In this document: piece by piece, positions 45,001-58,331 of the stretch | Position numbering within the stretch: the first letter of the stretch is position 1 | How the letters are laid out: each line of letters begins with the position of its first letter | Assembly: GCA_905221605.1 (NCBI GenBank) | Contig: CAJNDS010000324.1 | Location: forward strand, 868,701 to 932,700 | DNA from: Symbiodinium natans | Lineage: Eukaryota > Sar > Dinophyceae > Suessiales > Symbiodiniaceae | DNA: 64,000 nt | Direction: 5' to 3' | Translations under genes and position numbers: made by a program | Notes under the pieces: generated by a model | Told to the model about the DNA's origin: nothing | The model's input: only the letters and a program-made list of their open reading frames with translations | Database searches by the model: none

Positions 45001-48000
45001 CAAACCCAAACCCCAAACCCCAAACCCCAAACCCCAAACCCCAAACCCCAAACCCCAAACCCCAAACCCCAAACCCCAAACCCTAAACCCTAAACCCTAA
45101 ACCCTAAACCCTCCAACCTCGCGCTGAAAGCCCAGGGGGAGACCTGCTTCGACCTGACGCTCATGACTCCCGAGGCGAAGGAGCAGTGCGAGGAGCCACT
45201 TGTGTCATTGAGGGTTTGGGGTTTAGGGTTTAGGGTTTAGGGTTTAGGGTTTAGGGTGTAGGGTGTAGGGTTTAGGGTTTAGGGTTTAGGGTTTAGGGTT
45301 TAGGGAACCCTAAACCTTCAACCCTTGGGACCGTCACCTGAAACGCGTTGGTCGCTTTCTGTTGGACGCGGCAACACTGTTGCGCGGACGCCATACTTTA
45401 CAGGGCATGACTTGGATGGTGTGGCTACCACGATGTGGCTGCACAACCGTGCCAGGCGTGACATCTTGGTTGAAACGAAGGCTAGCTCACGTGCTGTCCG
45501 CGTGATTAATTAGCTTCGTTCCTGATGGGGTGAGACCTCAGGCAGACGCCCCAGCACAGATGGAGATGGAGCACTGCGCAGGTGGTGGTCCCACGCCCCT
45601 ACACCCTGGGGTGTGAGGGTTTTAGGATTCCAGGGATTGGGCAACGAACTACCAGGTCTAACTACTAGGTAGGCGATTTGAATATGTGATGCTTCCCCTT
45701 TCTCGGGGTGTGAGAGGAAAAAAAGAAGGCTTGGTGTTTTCTGTTTCGGGTACCCAAATACCGCCTCCAAAGGCCCAGTGGTCCCCTTAACCCTTTTTTT
45801 GGTTCTGGGTTCCGTCATAAAGTAACCAACCCCCCAGAAAAGGTGCCCTTGTTAAAATATCCTTACTGGGCTACCAGGGGTAGGCTTCAGGGTCTAGGGT
45901 TTAGGCCTCTGGGGTTAGGGGGTTCAGTTTGGGGCTTGGGGTGTTACGTGCTGTTTAGAATGAACCCTGCTCTACTTGGAGGTTCATGGTGCTTACTAAC
46001 CAATTCTAACTGTACTTATAACTGTACTTAGGGCCATATCACTTAAGGGGCTTATAAGTGGGTTATAAGTGTCCCTAAACACGAACCCTAAACCCCAAAC
46101 CCCAAACCCTAAACCCTAGACCCTAGACCCTAAGCCCTAAACCCTAAACCCTAAACCCTACCCCAAACCCTAAACCCTGACTGTTCAGAGTGAACCCTGC
46201 TCTAACACCAGGCGAAGATCGAGGCGATAGGTCCGCGTGCCTCGACGGCAGGGTCGTTGAGGGGTGGGAGGCTGTTAGGGTTAGGGTTTACTGTAGGGTT
46301 AGGGTTTAGGGTTTAGGGTTTAGGCTTTAGGCTTTAGGCTTTAGGCTTTAGGCTTTAGGGTTTAGGGTTTAGGGTTTAGGGTTTAGGGTTTAGGGTTTAG
46401 GGTTTACCCCTCCTCCCCCCGCCCAGGCCCTGCACGCTGTACAGCTGAAAGTCTCCAAGTGTTGGTTTTGGGGTTTAGGGTTTAAGGCATATAGGGTTTA
46501 GGATTTAGGGTTTTGGGTTTGGGGATTGTAGGAGTGGGAGCAGGAATAGAAGCAGAAGTTCCAGTAGGCATGTCGGCGTTGTAGCAGCACTCAGAAGGAA
46601 AGAGGGTTTAGGGTTTAGGGTTTAGGGTTTAGGGTTTAGGGTTTAGGGTTTAGGGTAATGGCAAAAGTAAGGCTGCCTCACCCTGGAAGTGCCAAATAAG
46701 GTGGAGCCACCAACATCTGGAACGGCCTTGCGGAAGGCTGCGGCGCTTGCGGTTTAGGGTTTAGGGTTTATGAGGGTCTCCCTCACATTCTCTCTCTCTC
46801 TCTCTCTCTTGCGCTCTCTCTCTCTCTCTCTCCCTCTCTTCTTCTCTCTCTCTATCTATCTCTCTGTCTCTCTCTCTCTCTCTCCCTCTCTCTCTCTCTC
46901 CCTCTCCCTCTCTTCTTCTCTCTATCTATCTACTATCTATCTATCTATCTATCTCTCTCTCTCTGTCTCTCTCTCTCTCTCTCCTTCTCCTTCTCCTTCT
47001 CAAAAGGGCAAAGGTGCTGTAACTGTAAGGCGCAGGGAAGCAAACCCTAACCCGAAACCCTAAACCCTGAACCCTGCACACAAACCTCTACGCACTAGCC
47101 AGGGTTGGGACTCGAACTCGTCGAAACCAACCGGAGGCCTTCGAGTTTGCAGAGAAGGGCTTGACCCGTCGAGAGCCTCGGCCCGTCTTAGGGTTGAGGG
47201 CTTTGGGGTTTAGGGGTTTAGGGGTCTACGGGTTTAGGGATTTAAGGATTTGGGGATTTAGGGGCTTAGGGGTTTAGGGGTTCAGGGGTTTCGGGGTTTA
47301 GGGGTTAAGGGCCTCAGGGTTTAGCGCTTGTCGGGTTCTTCGGGGTTAGGTTTTAGGGCTTAGGAACTTTTTCCCCTGAACTCTACACCCCAAAACTCTC
47401 AAACCCATACAGGGCGCAGACAGGCGTCCACGCGAAGCCCCAAAACAAAACTAGCATAATAGCAAGAACACGAAGCTCCAAAACCCTCAACGCCCTACCC
47501 GAGCTAACCCTAAACCCAACCAGCCACGAATCCGTCCGCCCGAAAGTTCTCGGGGGTTCTTAAGGGAGGGGTGTTCAAGGGGGGTTTAGGTTTAGGGTTT
47601 AGTCCCTAAGCCTCCCTCAGCTTCCCTAAAGGTTCCCAATACGTACGTAGGCCCCGTAAGGACCCAAATACATAGATTTGAACACCTCCTGAGCCCTTAA
47701 AGCAGGGGGGGAGGGGGGAGGTAGGGTAGGGAAGTGGCAGGGGGATCCTCTACCCGAAATCCTAAACCCTAGACCCTAGACCCTAAGCCTTAAGCCCTAA
47801 GCCCTAAGCCCTAAGCCCTAAATCGTCCTAAGGAGCCCAGGGACTGGCTGGTGGTCAGGGCCTGAGACGCTGGCTTTGGGATGTTCTTGTGGGTTTAGGG
47901 TTTAGGATCTAGGGTTTAGGGTTTCTGGTTTAGGGTTAAGGGTTCAGGGTTCAGGGATGAGGCCGTTTAGGGTTTGAGGTGGGTTTGATTCCGACGTCCA

Positions 48001-51000
48001 GTAGTGCTCTTATGGCACCCCATTGCCAAACACGCGCACTACAACCAGCATGGCCGCTTTGCAACGACAAAGAATGCTCAAGCTTGGAAAGTTCTCAAAT
48101 TACTAGCGGCCTTGGCGCACTTTTGTCCAACTGCCAACCCTTGGTTGCCCAGTGCTTCCGTTCACCCTTTGCTTGGGTTATGGGTTCCCTGACGAAGTAA
48201 CCAACCCCAAAAAGGGTGCCCTTGTTGCATTATGGTTACTGAGCTACCCAAGACCCTACTTGTGCCCTCCGAGGCAACAAGCGCCTGGCCCACATGCCTC
48301 TCGGCTCTCGAAACCCATGAGCCCCCAAATTCTTGGGGCTAAGGGTTTAAGAGTTCAAACCCCACAAAATTCCAGAAGTCCTGGACTTCCTAAACCCTAA
48401 ACCCTAGAATCCTGAACCCCGTAGCGGGTTAGGGTTTCTGGTATTTAGGGTTCAGTCTAGGGTTGGGGGGGGTCTAGGGGGGTTTAGGGTTGAGAGATGG
48501 ATTGGGGGATTCAACAGCCTTTCCTGAACCACCTGGGCTGCAGAATTGGGTGCGTGGGGTCGGCTTGGGGGGGGGGGGGGGGGGATGGGATGAAAGAAAA
48601 CATACAAACATATGGCCACATTCATTCAGAGCAGTTTCCCTAAACCCTAAACCCTAAACCCTAAACCCTAAACCTCAAACCCTAAACCCTAAACCCTAAC
48701 CCTTAACCCTGAAAACTTCAAGGAATAAACCCCAAACCCTAAACTGGCTCCGAGGATCCTTCTTACAGACGGCCAGACGGCCGACCGAAACGCGGCGCCT
48801 TCCCCGGAAGGGTTTAGAGTTTGGGGTTTGGGGTTTAGGGTTTGGGGCTTAGGGCTTAGGGTTTAGGGTAGGGTTTGGAGTTTGGGTTTAGATGCTTTTG
48901 GGTAAACCCTGACTTCGGATGTCGGGCTTGGTACTGCAAGACATATCATGTCCTGGAAATATATCACTTTGTGCAAAGGGTTTGATGAACTGCAAATGAG
49001 AACTGTGGGAAGACATGTATGCTGTCTGTATTTCTTATCTTTTTGTTTGCAAAGGAATGCACGTTCGTGCTCATGCAATGCCGAGGATGTAGGGTGTATA
49101 AACCCTACACCAGAAACCCTGAAGCTTGAACGGACGAGTTTTTTGATTTTTTGTTTCTTCGAGTTTGGGGGGGTACGTTTGCTATGCTTCACCTGGGAGA
49201 GGCGTTTAGATACTGGCTAGGCTTTGGGGCTTTTAGGTTTAGAGCTTGGGGACCCTTTTGAAGAAGCTCTGAGGGAACCGTTTTAACGTTAATGCCTCGA
49301 CCACAGAGCCCTACACCCTAAAGCCCCAGACAACAGTAACAATGTACCGAAAGGCTAAACAGACTCAAGCCCTGAATAGAACTCTTCCCCAACCTTACGC
49401 AAAACTCTTATAATAGCGCTTCTGACACTCGGTTCTCTTCGTCAGAATTCCTTTGAACCTCACTAAGTCGCTTCTTCATCTCCCGAACGACTTTGGCAGA
49501 GCTAATGGGTGGGAACACCGCTGATGACGCGAGAGAACGATGTCGAGCTGAAACTGAACCATGAGATGGGTGACGAATGTTGATGCCCCTGACAGTTCAA
49601 CTTCACAGTCAATGTCGGCTCACAAGGGAGAGATCAAGGAAGGAAGACTTTCTTCATGAACGAGAAGGACGACTGGGGCATCCTTGACGACATGGTCATA
49701 GGACATCTCGGACGAAGCCCTGTCAGAGTGGCCTAAACTTCCTAGGTAGGATAAGGGGGACCCTTACAAGGGGACCCCTTCTTCACCCTCTCCTGGCTCT
49801 CTTAAACAGGGACCTTATTCAGAGGGTCTATATCCCCAAGGGTCCCCCTAATCCTATCCCCTAAAACTACGACTGCCACGAAGCCAAGCAGCCGCTTTCG
49901 CGGCCTCTGTAGCCCTTGAACCCTCATGAACATCTACAATCTAACCCCCTGAAACCCTGCAGAGCCCTTAACCAGAACACCCTAAACCCCAAACCCTAAA
50001 CCCTAAACCCTAAACCCTAAACCCTAAGCCCTAAACCCTAAACCCTAAACCCTAAACCCCAAACCCTAAACCCTAAACCGCCTAAACCCCAAACCCTTGT
50101 GGGTGGGGCCCAGGTGCTGCCCAGGATGCGCGAAGCCCGGGGCACTGCCGAGCGATTGCCCTGCACAGCCGATCCCTCAGGGGTTTTAGGGTTTTCGGGT
50201 TGTAGGGTTTTAGGGGGTTTTAGGGTTTTCGGGTTGTAGGGTTTTTAGGGTTTTAGGGTTTTAGGTTTTTAGGGTTTTTAGGGTTTTAGGGTTTTAGGGT
50301 TTTAGGGTTTAGGGTTTTAGGGTTTTGGGGTGTTTAGGGCTTTTGGGGGTTTAGGGTTTGGGCTTTGGGGGTTGGGGTTGTTGGGGTTGTTTAGGGTTTT
50401 TGGGGGGTGTTTCGGGTAGGGCTACAGGGTTTTGAGCTTCGAGAGTCTCAGGTTTTGGTTCTTGGGGCCGTTAGGGCGTTCGGGCCTTCAGGGCTTTAGG
50501 GAAAAGAGGGACCCACAATTTAGAGACCTGCCCTCATTCAATGTATAGCAAAGTAGACCTCTACTGCAAAGGTTTCGGGTTCTAGGGCTTTAGGGTTTCA
50601 TTCGGGCCTTTTTTTGATGTTTTGCGGGTTCCAGGGTTTGATGTTTTCGCTTGGAGCTTGGGTTTGGAGAGTGCAGGGTTCCAACGAGGGCGGCTCTAGG
50701 GTTTGAGGTTCTGAGGTTTGGGGAGGGTTCTTGTAACATTGCCTGCTGTTCAGGTCCTTGACTTATGTTAACACTATTCGAGATGTATGGTACGTACCTG
50801 GTTCTCTTCTATGGTACCTTAGCGCAAGTTGTTGCTCCTTTCTGGTGTCTTAGAGGGAGGGGGGGAGGCATGCTAGTTCAGGGCGTACAGCTCGCGAGGT
50901 CAGTACTTTTGGCTTCGGCTACAACATCGACGCCAGGCATATTGCGGGGCAAGCGTGGCGGAGAGTGAAGTCTGCACGGTAGTTCTCTTGACCTCAGTCT

Positions 51001-54000
51001 ACTCTGTGTCCTACTCTGGGTCTGTGCTCAAAAGACCTTTGTTTTTTTAATGGGTACTTAGCAACACCAGTGGTCATATGTAAGAGCATCCATACAGTGG
51101 CGCAGATGTGTGTTGCGTGATTGAAAGGCAAGTGCTGAGGGATGTAAGGTTTAGGACTTGTTGACGGCCTGGCGGTGAAGCTGCAAGCTATAGTTGTTGG
51201 GTTTAGGGTTCAGGGCTTAGGGACCTGCCTGGCCAGGGCTGCACATTTTGTTTTTTGACGGAGCCACGTTTTAGCAGAACCACACAAAATTTAGGGGTCT
51301 AGTGCGGTAATAAAGCTTCCTTGTTCTAAACCCTTCAAATTCCGGGTTATGGTATCATGGGAGTCCTGCAGCCCAGGATAGCCCGCTGCTGGTAGAGATG
51401 GCTCTGGAAGGATCTGGCGTGCCTCGCCGGGAAGCCTTGCCATGCGTAGCTCTCGATCCATCTGTCGGTCTGTGCATACTGGGTTTAGGGTTTAGGGTTT
51501 TAGGGTTTAGGATTTAGGGATTTAGGGTTTAGGGTTTAGGGTTCTATGTACGAAACCTCATGAACCCTAGATCCAAGACCCTAAACTCTACACCCAAGTC
51601 ACCCCAGACTCCAAACCCCAAACCCTGCAACTGGGTCATTGTTGAATACTTTTCATGAAAACTTAAACCGAATAAGGAACAAAAATCATCTTTTTTGTAG
51701 TACCCCAAAAATGGTGCAGGCAAGCCCTCTAAACCCGAAACCCTAACCTAAACCTAAACCCTAAGCCCTAAACCCTAAACCCTAAACCCTAAACCCTAAA
51801 CTTAAGGGTCCCCTGTTGATGCGTAGGCCACTCTGGGTGCTGTCAGGTGTCCCTGTTCATGTGGGAGCCTGGGGTTCCTAAATAGCCGGATTTTCTGGCA
51901 ATTGCCGGATTTTTCTGGCTTGAAATCCGGAAGGGCTTTAGGGTTCAGGGTTCAGGGTTTAGGGTTTAGGGTTTAGGGTTTAGGGTTTAGGGTTCAGGGT
52001 TTAGGGTTTAGGGTTTAGGGTTTTGTTTTGTGAGTTTACGGCTTAGTTGGGCAGGGCTTGGCTTCAGCAACTGCTCTCGGGTCACAGGCCTTAGACCCTA
52101 AACCCTGAACCCTAAACCCTAAACCCTAATTCGGGCAAGTCTACAGATTGTGGTCCTCTTTGGGGGTCGTTTTACCTTTCAGCTTGAGACCGCAGGGTTT
52201 AGACGCTTAGCCGAAAAAAATGAAAAAGCAACAAACAAAAACATCTCCAGGGTTTGGGGTTTAGGGTTTGGGGTTGGGGGTTCAGGGTTTTTAGGGTTTA
52301 GGGTTTCTGATACTGAGCGAGTTCTAGTGCCCGTAAGCAGGTCTACTCCTTCATCCCAGACGCGGGCTTCGTGGGCACCGTGTTCGTAAACCACATCAGT
52401 GACTCAGCTCACCTCGGAGCTAAACCCTCAACCTTAAAGCCCAAACCCTAAACCCCAAACCCTAAACCCCAAACCCCAAACCCTAAACCCTAAACCCCAA
52501 AGTCAGCTTGAGGGGGAGGGAGGGGGCCGGGGGGTGAGGGGAGGAGGAGTCTCCGGTTCTGGGTGGCTAGGAACCTGAGATGGCGTCCAAAGTCCTTTCT
52601 CTTTAGGTGCTGAGTTCCCTTCTACACATCCTGGGTACCCAAAACCCTAAACCTACCGTTTAGGATTTAGGGTTTGAGGCTTGGGGGGCATGTTTCTTCA
52701 GTCTCGGTTCCCGTCATAACGCTGCACTATGCTCTAAGAAACCCTGGCCCTAAATTTCCTTCTTACAGGGCATTCCCCCCCCCCACCCACCCCCCGGGTG
52801 TTAGGTAAATGGGGACCCTACACACACGCAGACACCAAAAAAAAAAACATCGCCACGAACTCTGCATGCACTCATCCTCAAGCCTCACCCGGTAAACCCC
52901 TCCAACGCCTCAAGCCCCTCAAGCCCTGAACACAAGAGCAAACCTTAGCATCAGCCTGGCTTGTGATAGCCCCTTATACTAGGACCCACACTAGGCGCTT
53001 ATTCCCTTTTTCCAGGTTTAGGTTTTCAAGTAGTTAACACCAAAAGGGCAACCTTTTTTTCTGGGTCTAGTAAATGTGCTCCTTATGTTCGCGCAGTGTC
53101 CCCAAAACCAAGGGTACAACCCTTAAACCCTTAAACCCTAAACCCTAAACCCTAAACCCTAAACCCTAAACCCTAAACCCTAAACCCTAGTCCAAGGAGG
53201 AGTCCCATGAATATAGGAGGCTTCCGAAAATCAGGGGTACCTTCTGGGGGTCCTGATTTAAAGGGCATCCTACTATTTGGGGTCTATACTTTGGATCCCT
53301 TTTTGTTTGTAAACCCTCATATCCTCTGCGCATGAAGTGACCGTTTCACCCACAGACGTAGCCCTTAGGCAACCTGCTGACGACCATGGCCCTGTCAGCA
53401 GCCCTTGCCGCAGCCTCTGCAAGCCCGAGTTGAGGGTTTAGGGGGTTTAGGGGGTTTAGGGGGTTTAGGGGGTTTAGGGGGTTTAGGGGGTTTAGGGGGT
53501 TTAGGGTTTAGGGTTTAGGGTTTAGGGTTTAGGGTTTAGGGTTTAGGGTTTAGGGTTTAGGGGTGTTGTGTTTAAGGCTGGCAGGGTTTCAGGTTTTTTT
53601 TAGGGCTGGTCGGGTTTCAGCGCCACTTAGTAAGGCTTGGTTGCCTTTTAGGTTTTGGGCTTTAGGGCTGGTCGGGTTCAGGGTTGAATTAGGGTTTAGG
53701 GTTTAGGGTTTAAGGTTCGGTGTTGTCGTTTTTACACTTGCTGGCAGGAGGCTGTTCCAGAAGATTCTCACCCTAAACCCTAAACCCTAAACCCTAAACC
53801 CTAAACCCTAAACCCTAAACCCTAACCCTTAACCCCTAACCCCTAAACCCTACACCCTAAACCCAAACTCGACAATAAACCCCGAAGCCCCCCTAAAGAC
53901 CCTGAGCCCCCCAGAACCCTGTGCTTCATACCCTTAAAACCCTTCAAACCGTTAACACCCTTAAGAAAAGAACCTTAAAACCCCTAAAACCCTTCAAACC

Positions 54001-56010
54001 CCTAAAACCCCTGAAAACCGCAAACCCTAAACGATCCCCAAAAGCCCAACAAACCCTAAGAGCCCTAAAACCACCCCCAAAAGCTTCAGGTCCTGGCTCC
54101 CGAAGATGGATCCCCGGCAGCAGTGGCGAGTTCCTTTCGCCCGTTTGTATTTCTATTATTTAGGGGTTTTAGATTTTTTTGGTGTTTTTAGGTGTTTTTG
54201 TTGGTGTTGTAGGGCTGTCAGGGTTTTTTGGGGGTTTTGCTTTGCTTTTTTGTTTCATGATTTTGGGGTATGTTAAGGTTGGTTGGGTGTTTAAAAGGTT
54301 TTAGGATTTGGGTTGTTTGTTTTTAGGGTTTTAGGGCTTTAGGGTTTTAGGGTTTTAGGGGCTTTTCAGGGTTTTAAGGATTTGAAGGGTTTTAGGGTTT
54401 TTGGAGTTTTAGGGGCTTTGGGGTTTCAGGGTTTTAGGGTTTTAGGGTTTTTTTCAGGGTTTCATATAGGGTTTTGGGGCTGTTAGGGTTTTTAAGGTTT
54501 TTGCGGGGTTTGGGGGGGGGGGGGGGTTGTAGGGTCATGCCATCTTGATGCAGCTCAGTGGCCCCAGCACATGGAGACTGCGCACGCGACATGGTAAGGC
54601 CAAGCGCCTTCTGTGCTTCGTCCGGAAAGTTCGCCCTTGTGCAGGAAGGGATTCAGAACTTCGGCGGCCTCGAGGGAGTCAGTGACAAGACGTGGGGAGC
54701 AGTGCAAAATTCTCATTGCCAGCGTGGTGAAAAGCAGTTGCCTCCACGTTGTAATCTTCAGAGCGCGCGCAGGTGAGTGTCGTACGCAGCGACACGCAGC
54801 AAATCCGGAGAACAGCTCTTCCAATACTTCCCTAAATCCTAAACTCAATAAAGCCTAGGACCCAAACCCTAAACCCAGCTCAAGTCGTGCCAACCCAGGA
54901 GGCCCCCGAAGCTGCTGAGGTTGCTGTTTTAGGGTTTTAGGGTTTTGGTCCTTGTTTGGCGTTTTTAGGGTTTTGAGAGCTTTTAGGGCTTGCTTTTAAA
55001 GGGTTGTTAGGGTTGTTGTAGGTTTTCTTTTAGGGTTGCGGGCTTTCGGGTCTGATTTTTCGATGCATCTTGCTTCGACAGGTGCAGAAATCAGAAGTGC
55101 GACGCTCAATAGCAAAAACAACTGTGCACAATTTAGCGAAAAGTCTCAGGGGCTGCGTGGTTTCAACAAAGGGTTCAGGTCGCTTATAGGGCCTTCGGAT
55201 ACCCCCTCCCCCCGCTGGGGTTTTGGGGGATTTTGGTCTAGGGCTAAAGGGCTGTAGGGCTAAGGGTTGAGGTTTCAGGGGTTGGGGTTTTAGGGTAGCC
55301 CCTAACCCCCTGAATGGTAAAGTCCTTAGGGTCTCTAGGTTTTCAGATTTCCGGCGGACCCTAAACTCTAAACTGGGATTCTGTTAGAGAAGTTGAGAGA
55401 ATGAAACGTTTCTCGGCTTCAATTCCAGAATATAAATTCCACTCCACCCCAAAATACGGTCTGCCCAGGTTGAACGAGGGCTCAGGGTTTCCTACAAAGC
55501 AAACCCAAGAGTAGCACAAGTTACGAGATGAGGGGGGGGGGGGAGAATGGGTTGATTTGCGTGACAAGGTGTGGCAGAAATCCACAGCGTCTACGGAGGC
55601 CAGCGAATTTCTGAATTCAGCTTTCGTATCCTAGGTAGGATAAGGGGGACCCTTAAAAGGGAGCCCCTTCTTAGCCCTCTTCTGTTTCTCTTAAACAGGG
55701 ACCTTATTCAGAGGGTCTGTATCCTCAAGGGTCCCCCTAATCCTATCCCCTATCGTAGGCATGGAAAGTCCATACCCTTAGGAGGGAGTACTTCGGCTCG
55801 AAAGCATTCAGCCTGCGGTGCATGAAGGGTGGCTTCTGCGCAGTGAAAGAGAAAAGGACACACGGACTACTTTGGAACATTCTTCAGGAGGGTTGACTCA
55901 ATCAGCCACCCTTCAAGCAGCAGGCTTCTGACAGATTCGCGCCCTCGAGAGCCAAGTTCTCAAGCTTGTGACACTGTCTCCGTATCTCTCTCTCTCTCTC
56001 TCCCCACTGA

Positions 56011-56041
<31 letters not shown>

Positions 56042-58271
56042 CCTCGCTCTCTCCCTTTCCTCTCTTGGTGAAAGACCTGTATGTCCCAAGGGCTCCAGCT
56101 TTTCGAGACGTTCCGATTCAAGCGCTGTTGGGTGCTGGCTTACAATGGTAAGCCTATCCCCTAAACCCTAAGCCCCCCCTGGGTTGAGTCGTCAGGCCTC
56201 AACGTCATGGATGATGGTAGCGGCCAGAAGCGCATCGACCTGGCAACGATCCAGTTCGGCCAAACCAAGGACTCTCACCCCAAACCATTGTTGTTTGAGA
56301 GTTTAGGGCTTAGGGCTCAGGGTTTAGGGCTTCATTGGCCGTCTTGCTGTAAGGGCATCACGAAAGGGCGGAGCATGTTAGATGTCATCCACTGGCCGCT
56401 CTACTCTGTACTGTACTATACTACACTCTACCATCTAGTAGAGTACTATACTATACACCATCTACTCCATACTACACACTATATGCTACATACTACATAG
56501 TACATACTAAACACCAAGTACTATATACTACATACTATGTGCTATATATATATATATACATACTATGTGTTTTATACTCTATACTCTAGACTCTACACTC
56601 TACATTCTACACTCTACAATCTACACTCTACACTCTCCACTATATACTATATGCTACATACTTTACCATAACCATCGATGATATATTATATGCTATACAC
56701 GACACACTACACACTACACACTACACGCTACACGCTACACGCTACACGCTACACGCTACACGCTACACGCTACACACTACACACTACACTACACTATACT
56801 TATACTACTACGGTGGTAGTTCATGGGGGGGAGTAACAATTGGGGCCTCGATGCGCTGTTTGTGGTTGAGTGAGTTTGCGGATTCGTTCCTCTGAATATG
56901 CTCTTGCAAGCCCCTACGCAAGTGTTAGGTCTTGCAAGCCCCTACGCAAGTAGACCCCTGAAACCCTCCGCCGCTCCTGTAGACCTACGCCCTACGAAGC
57001 CTAACTTGCCCAAACTCACAGGAGATGGCATTCTCGGTTTAGGGTTCGAGCTTCAGGGCTTAGGGTTTAGGGTCCTAAGCCCAAGCGAGGGCTCATGATT
57101 TAGATCCACCCTTCCCCCCCTCCCCCCCTCTCCTGGAGAGGTTTCAGGGTTTTGCTTCCAGTGGGCTTGGCTTTGAGAAAAGAGTCTCTCTTGCAGATGC
57201 CCTTTCGAATGCAGAAGGGCCTGTGCTGGGCCTGCCCTTGCCCAGCTAAACCAGAAGACCTGTCAGCGTAAACTCGTAAACCCCGCAAGCCCTTAAACCC
57301 TAAACCCATACGCACCACCGTTGTACGCATTGAACACATCGTCCCTGGAAGTGACACAAACTATAGGGATGCAACAGGCCTCTGTGTGTGTGCAGCGATC
57401 CCACATTAAAACCCTAAGGCCTCAACCCTGAAACCGACACACTAAACCCTAACCCCATCTAGGGCTTTCGCTTCAGGGTCGAGATCCTCTCCCGCCCAGG
57501 ACGTTGTTGTGCGCATGTCTCTCAAGTCGAAGTTAGTGGAGGCCCGTGAGCTTGGGCCCTCGACCCAGGGCTCGCCATTTAGGGTTTAGGGTTTAGGGCC
57601 CCCTAAACCCTAAACCTTAAAGTTTCGGTCTTGATTTCGGGCTTCGAACATTCGGATGTTGCAGTTGCTGCTTTGGAGCTGCACAGCAGGCTTGCCCAAA
57701 GTGATCAGCGACTTGGGCGGGCATGCCACCAATGCTGAAGGGAAAGAGGTCTGCTTCAACCACAACTTGGAAGGCTGCAAGAACCAGCATTGCAAACGCC
57801 TGCATGTCTGCGCCAAGTGCTTCAAGAGCGGCCACACCATCAAGCAGTGCAAGTGAGAGCTTGGGGCGTCGGGGGTGGTGCTGCCGATCCCTCCGACGCC
57901 TTCTTCAGAAATCAAGCTTTCACCTCAAGTGCCCCCCCCCCCCCCCCCCCCCCAAATCCGGGCGCAGCTTCAGGGTTTAGGGTTTAGGCTTCAGGGCTTA
58001 GGGATCGTATTTAGTGCTTTTGGGTTTTAGGGCTTATAGGGCTTATTGACAGGAAGAGGTATAGTTGCCACATTTTCCCTCATTGCATTCTTTTGGGCTT
58101 AAGGGTTTCAGGGCTTAGGGTGAAAGATTGGAGGAAGCATGTTCGTGACGCTTTCCCTACCCTATGTTGCTTCTATGTCAGTATATCTCTCAGCAGGTTT
58201 TAGAGGACCACCTAGGTAGGTTTTAGGGTTTAGGGTTTAGGGTTTAGGGTTCAGGGTTTCGGGTTTGGGGT

Positions 58272-58331
<60 letters not shown>

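Noticed and set aside
46770-47063. 97-aa Leu-Ser-rich protein
   Set aside because: Translation of the CT microsatellite.
47080-47130. tRNA on the minus strand (GTTCGAGTCCC T-arm)
   Set aside because: The T stem does not pair, and no acceptor, D or anticodon arm can be folded upstream.
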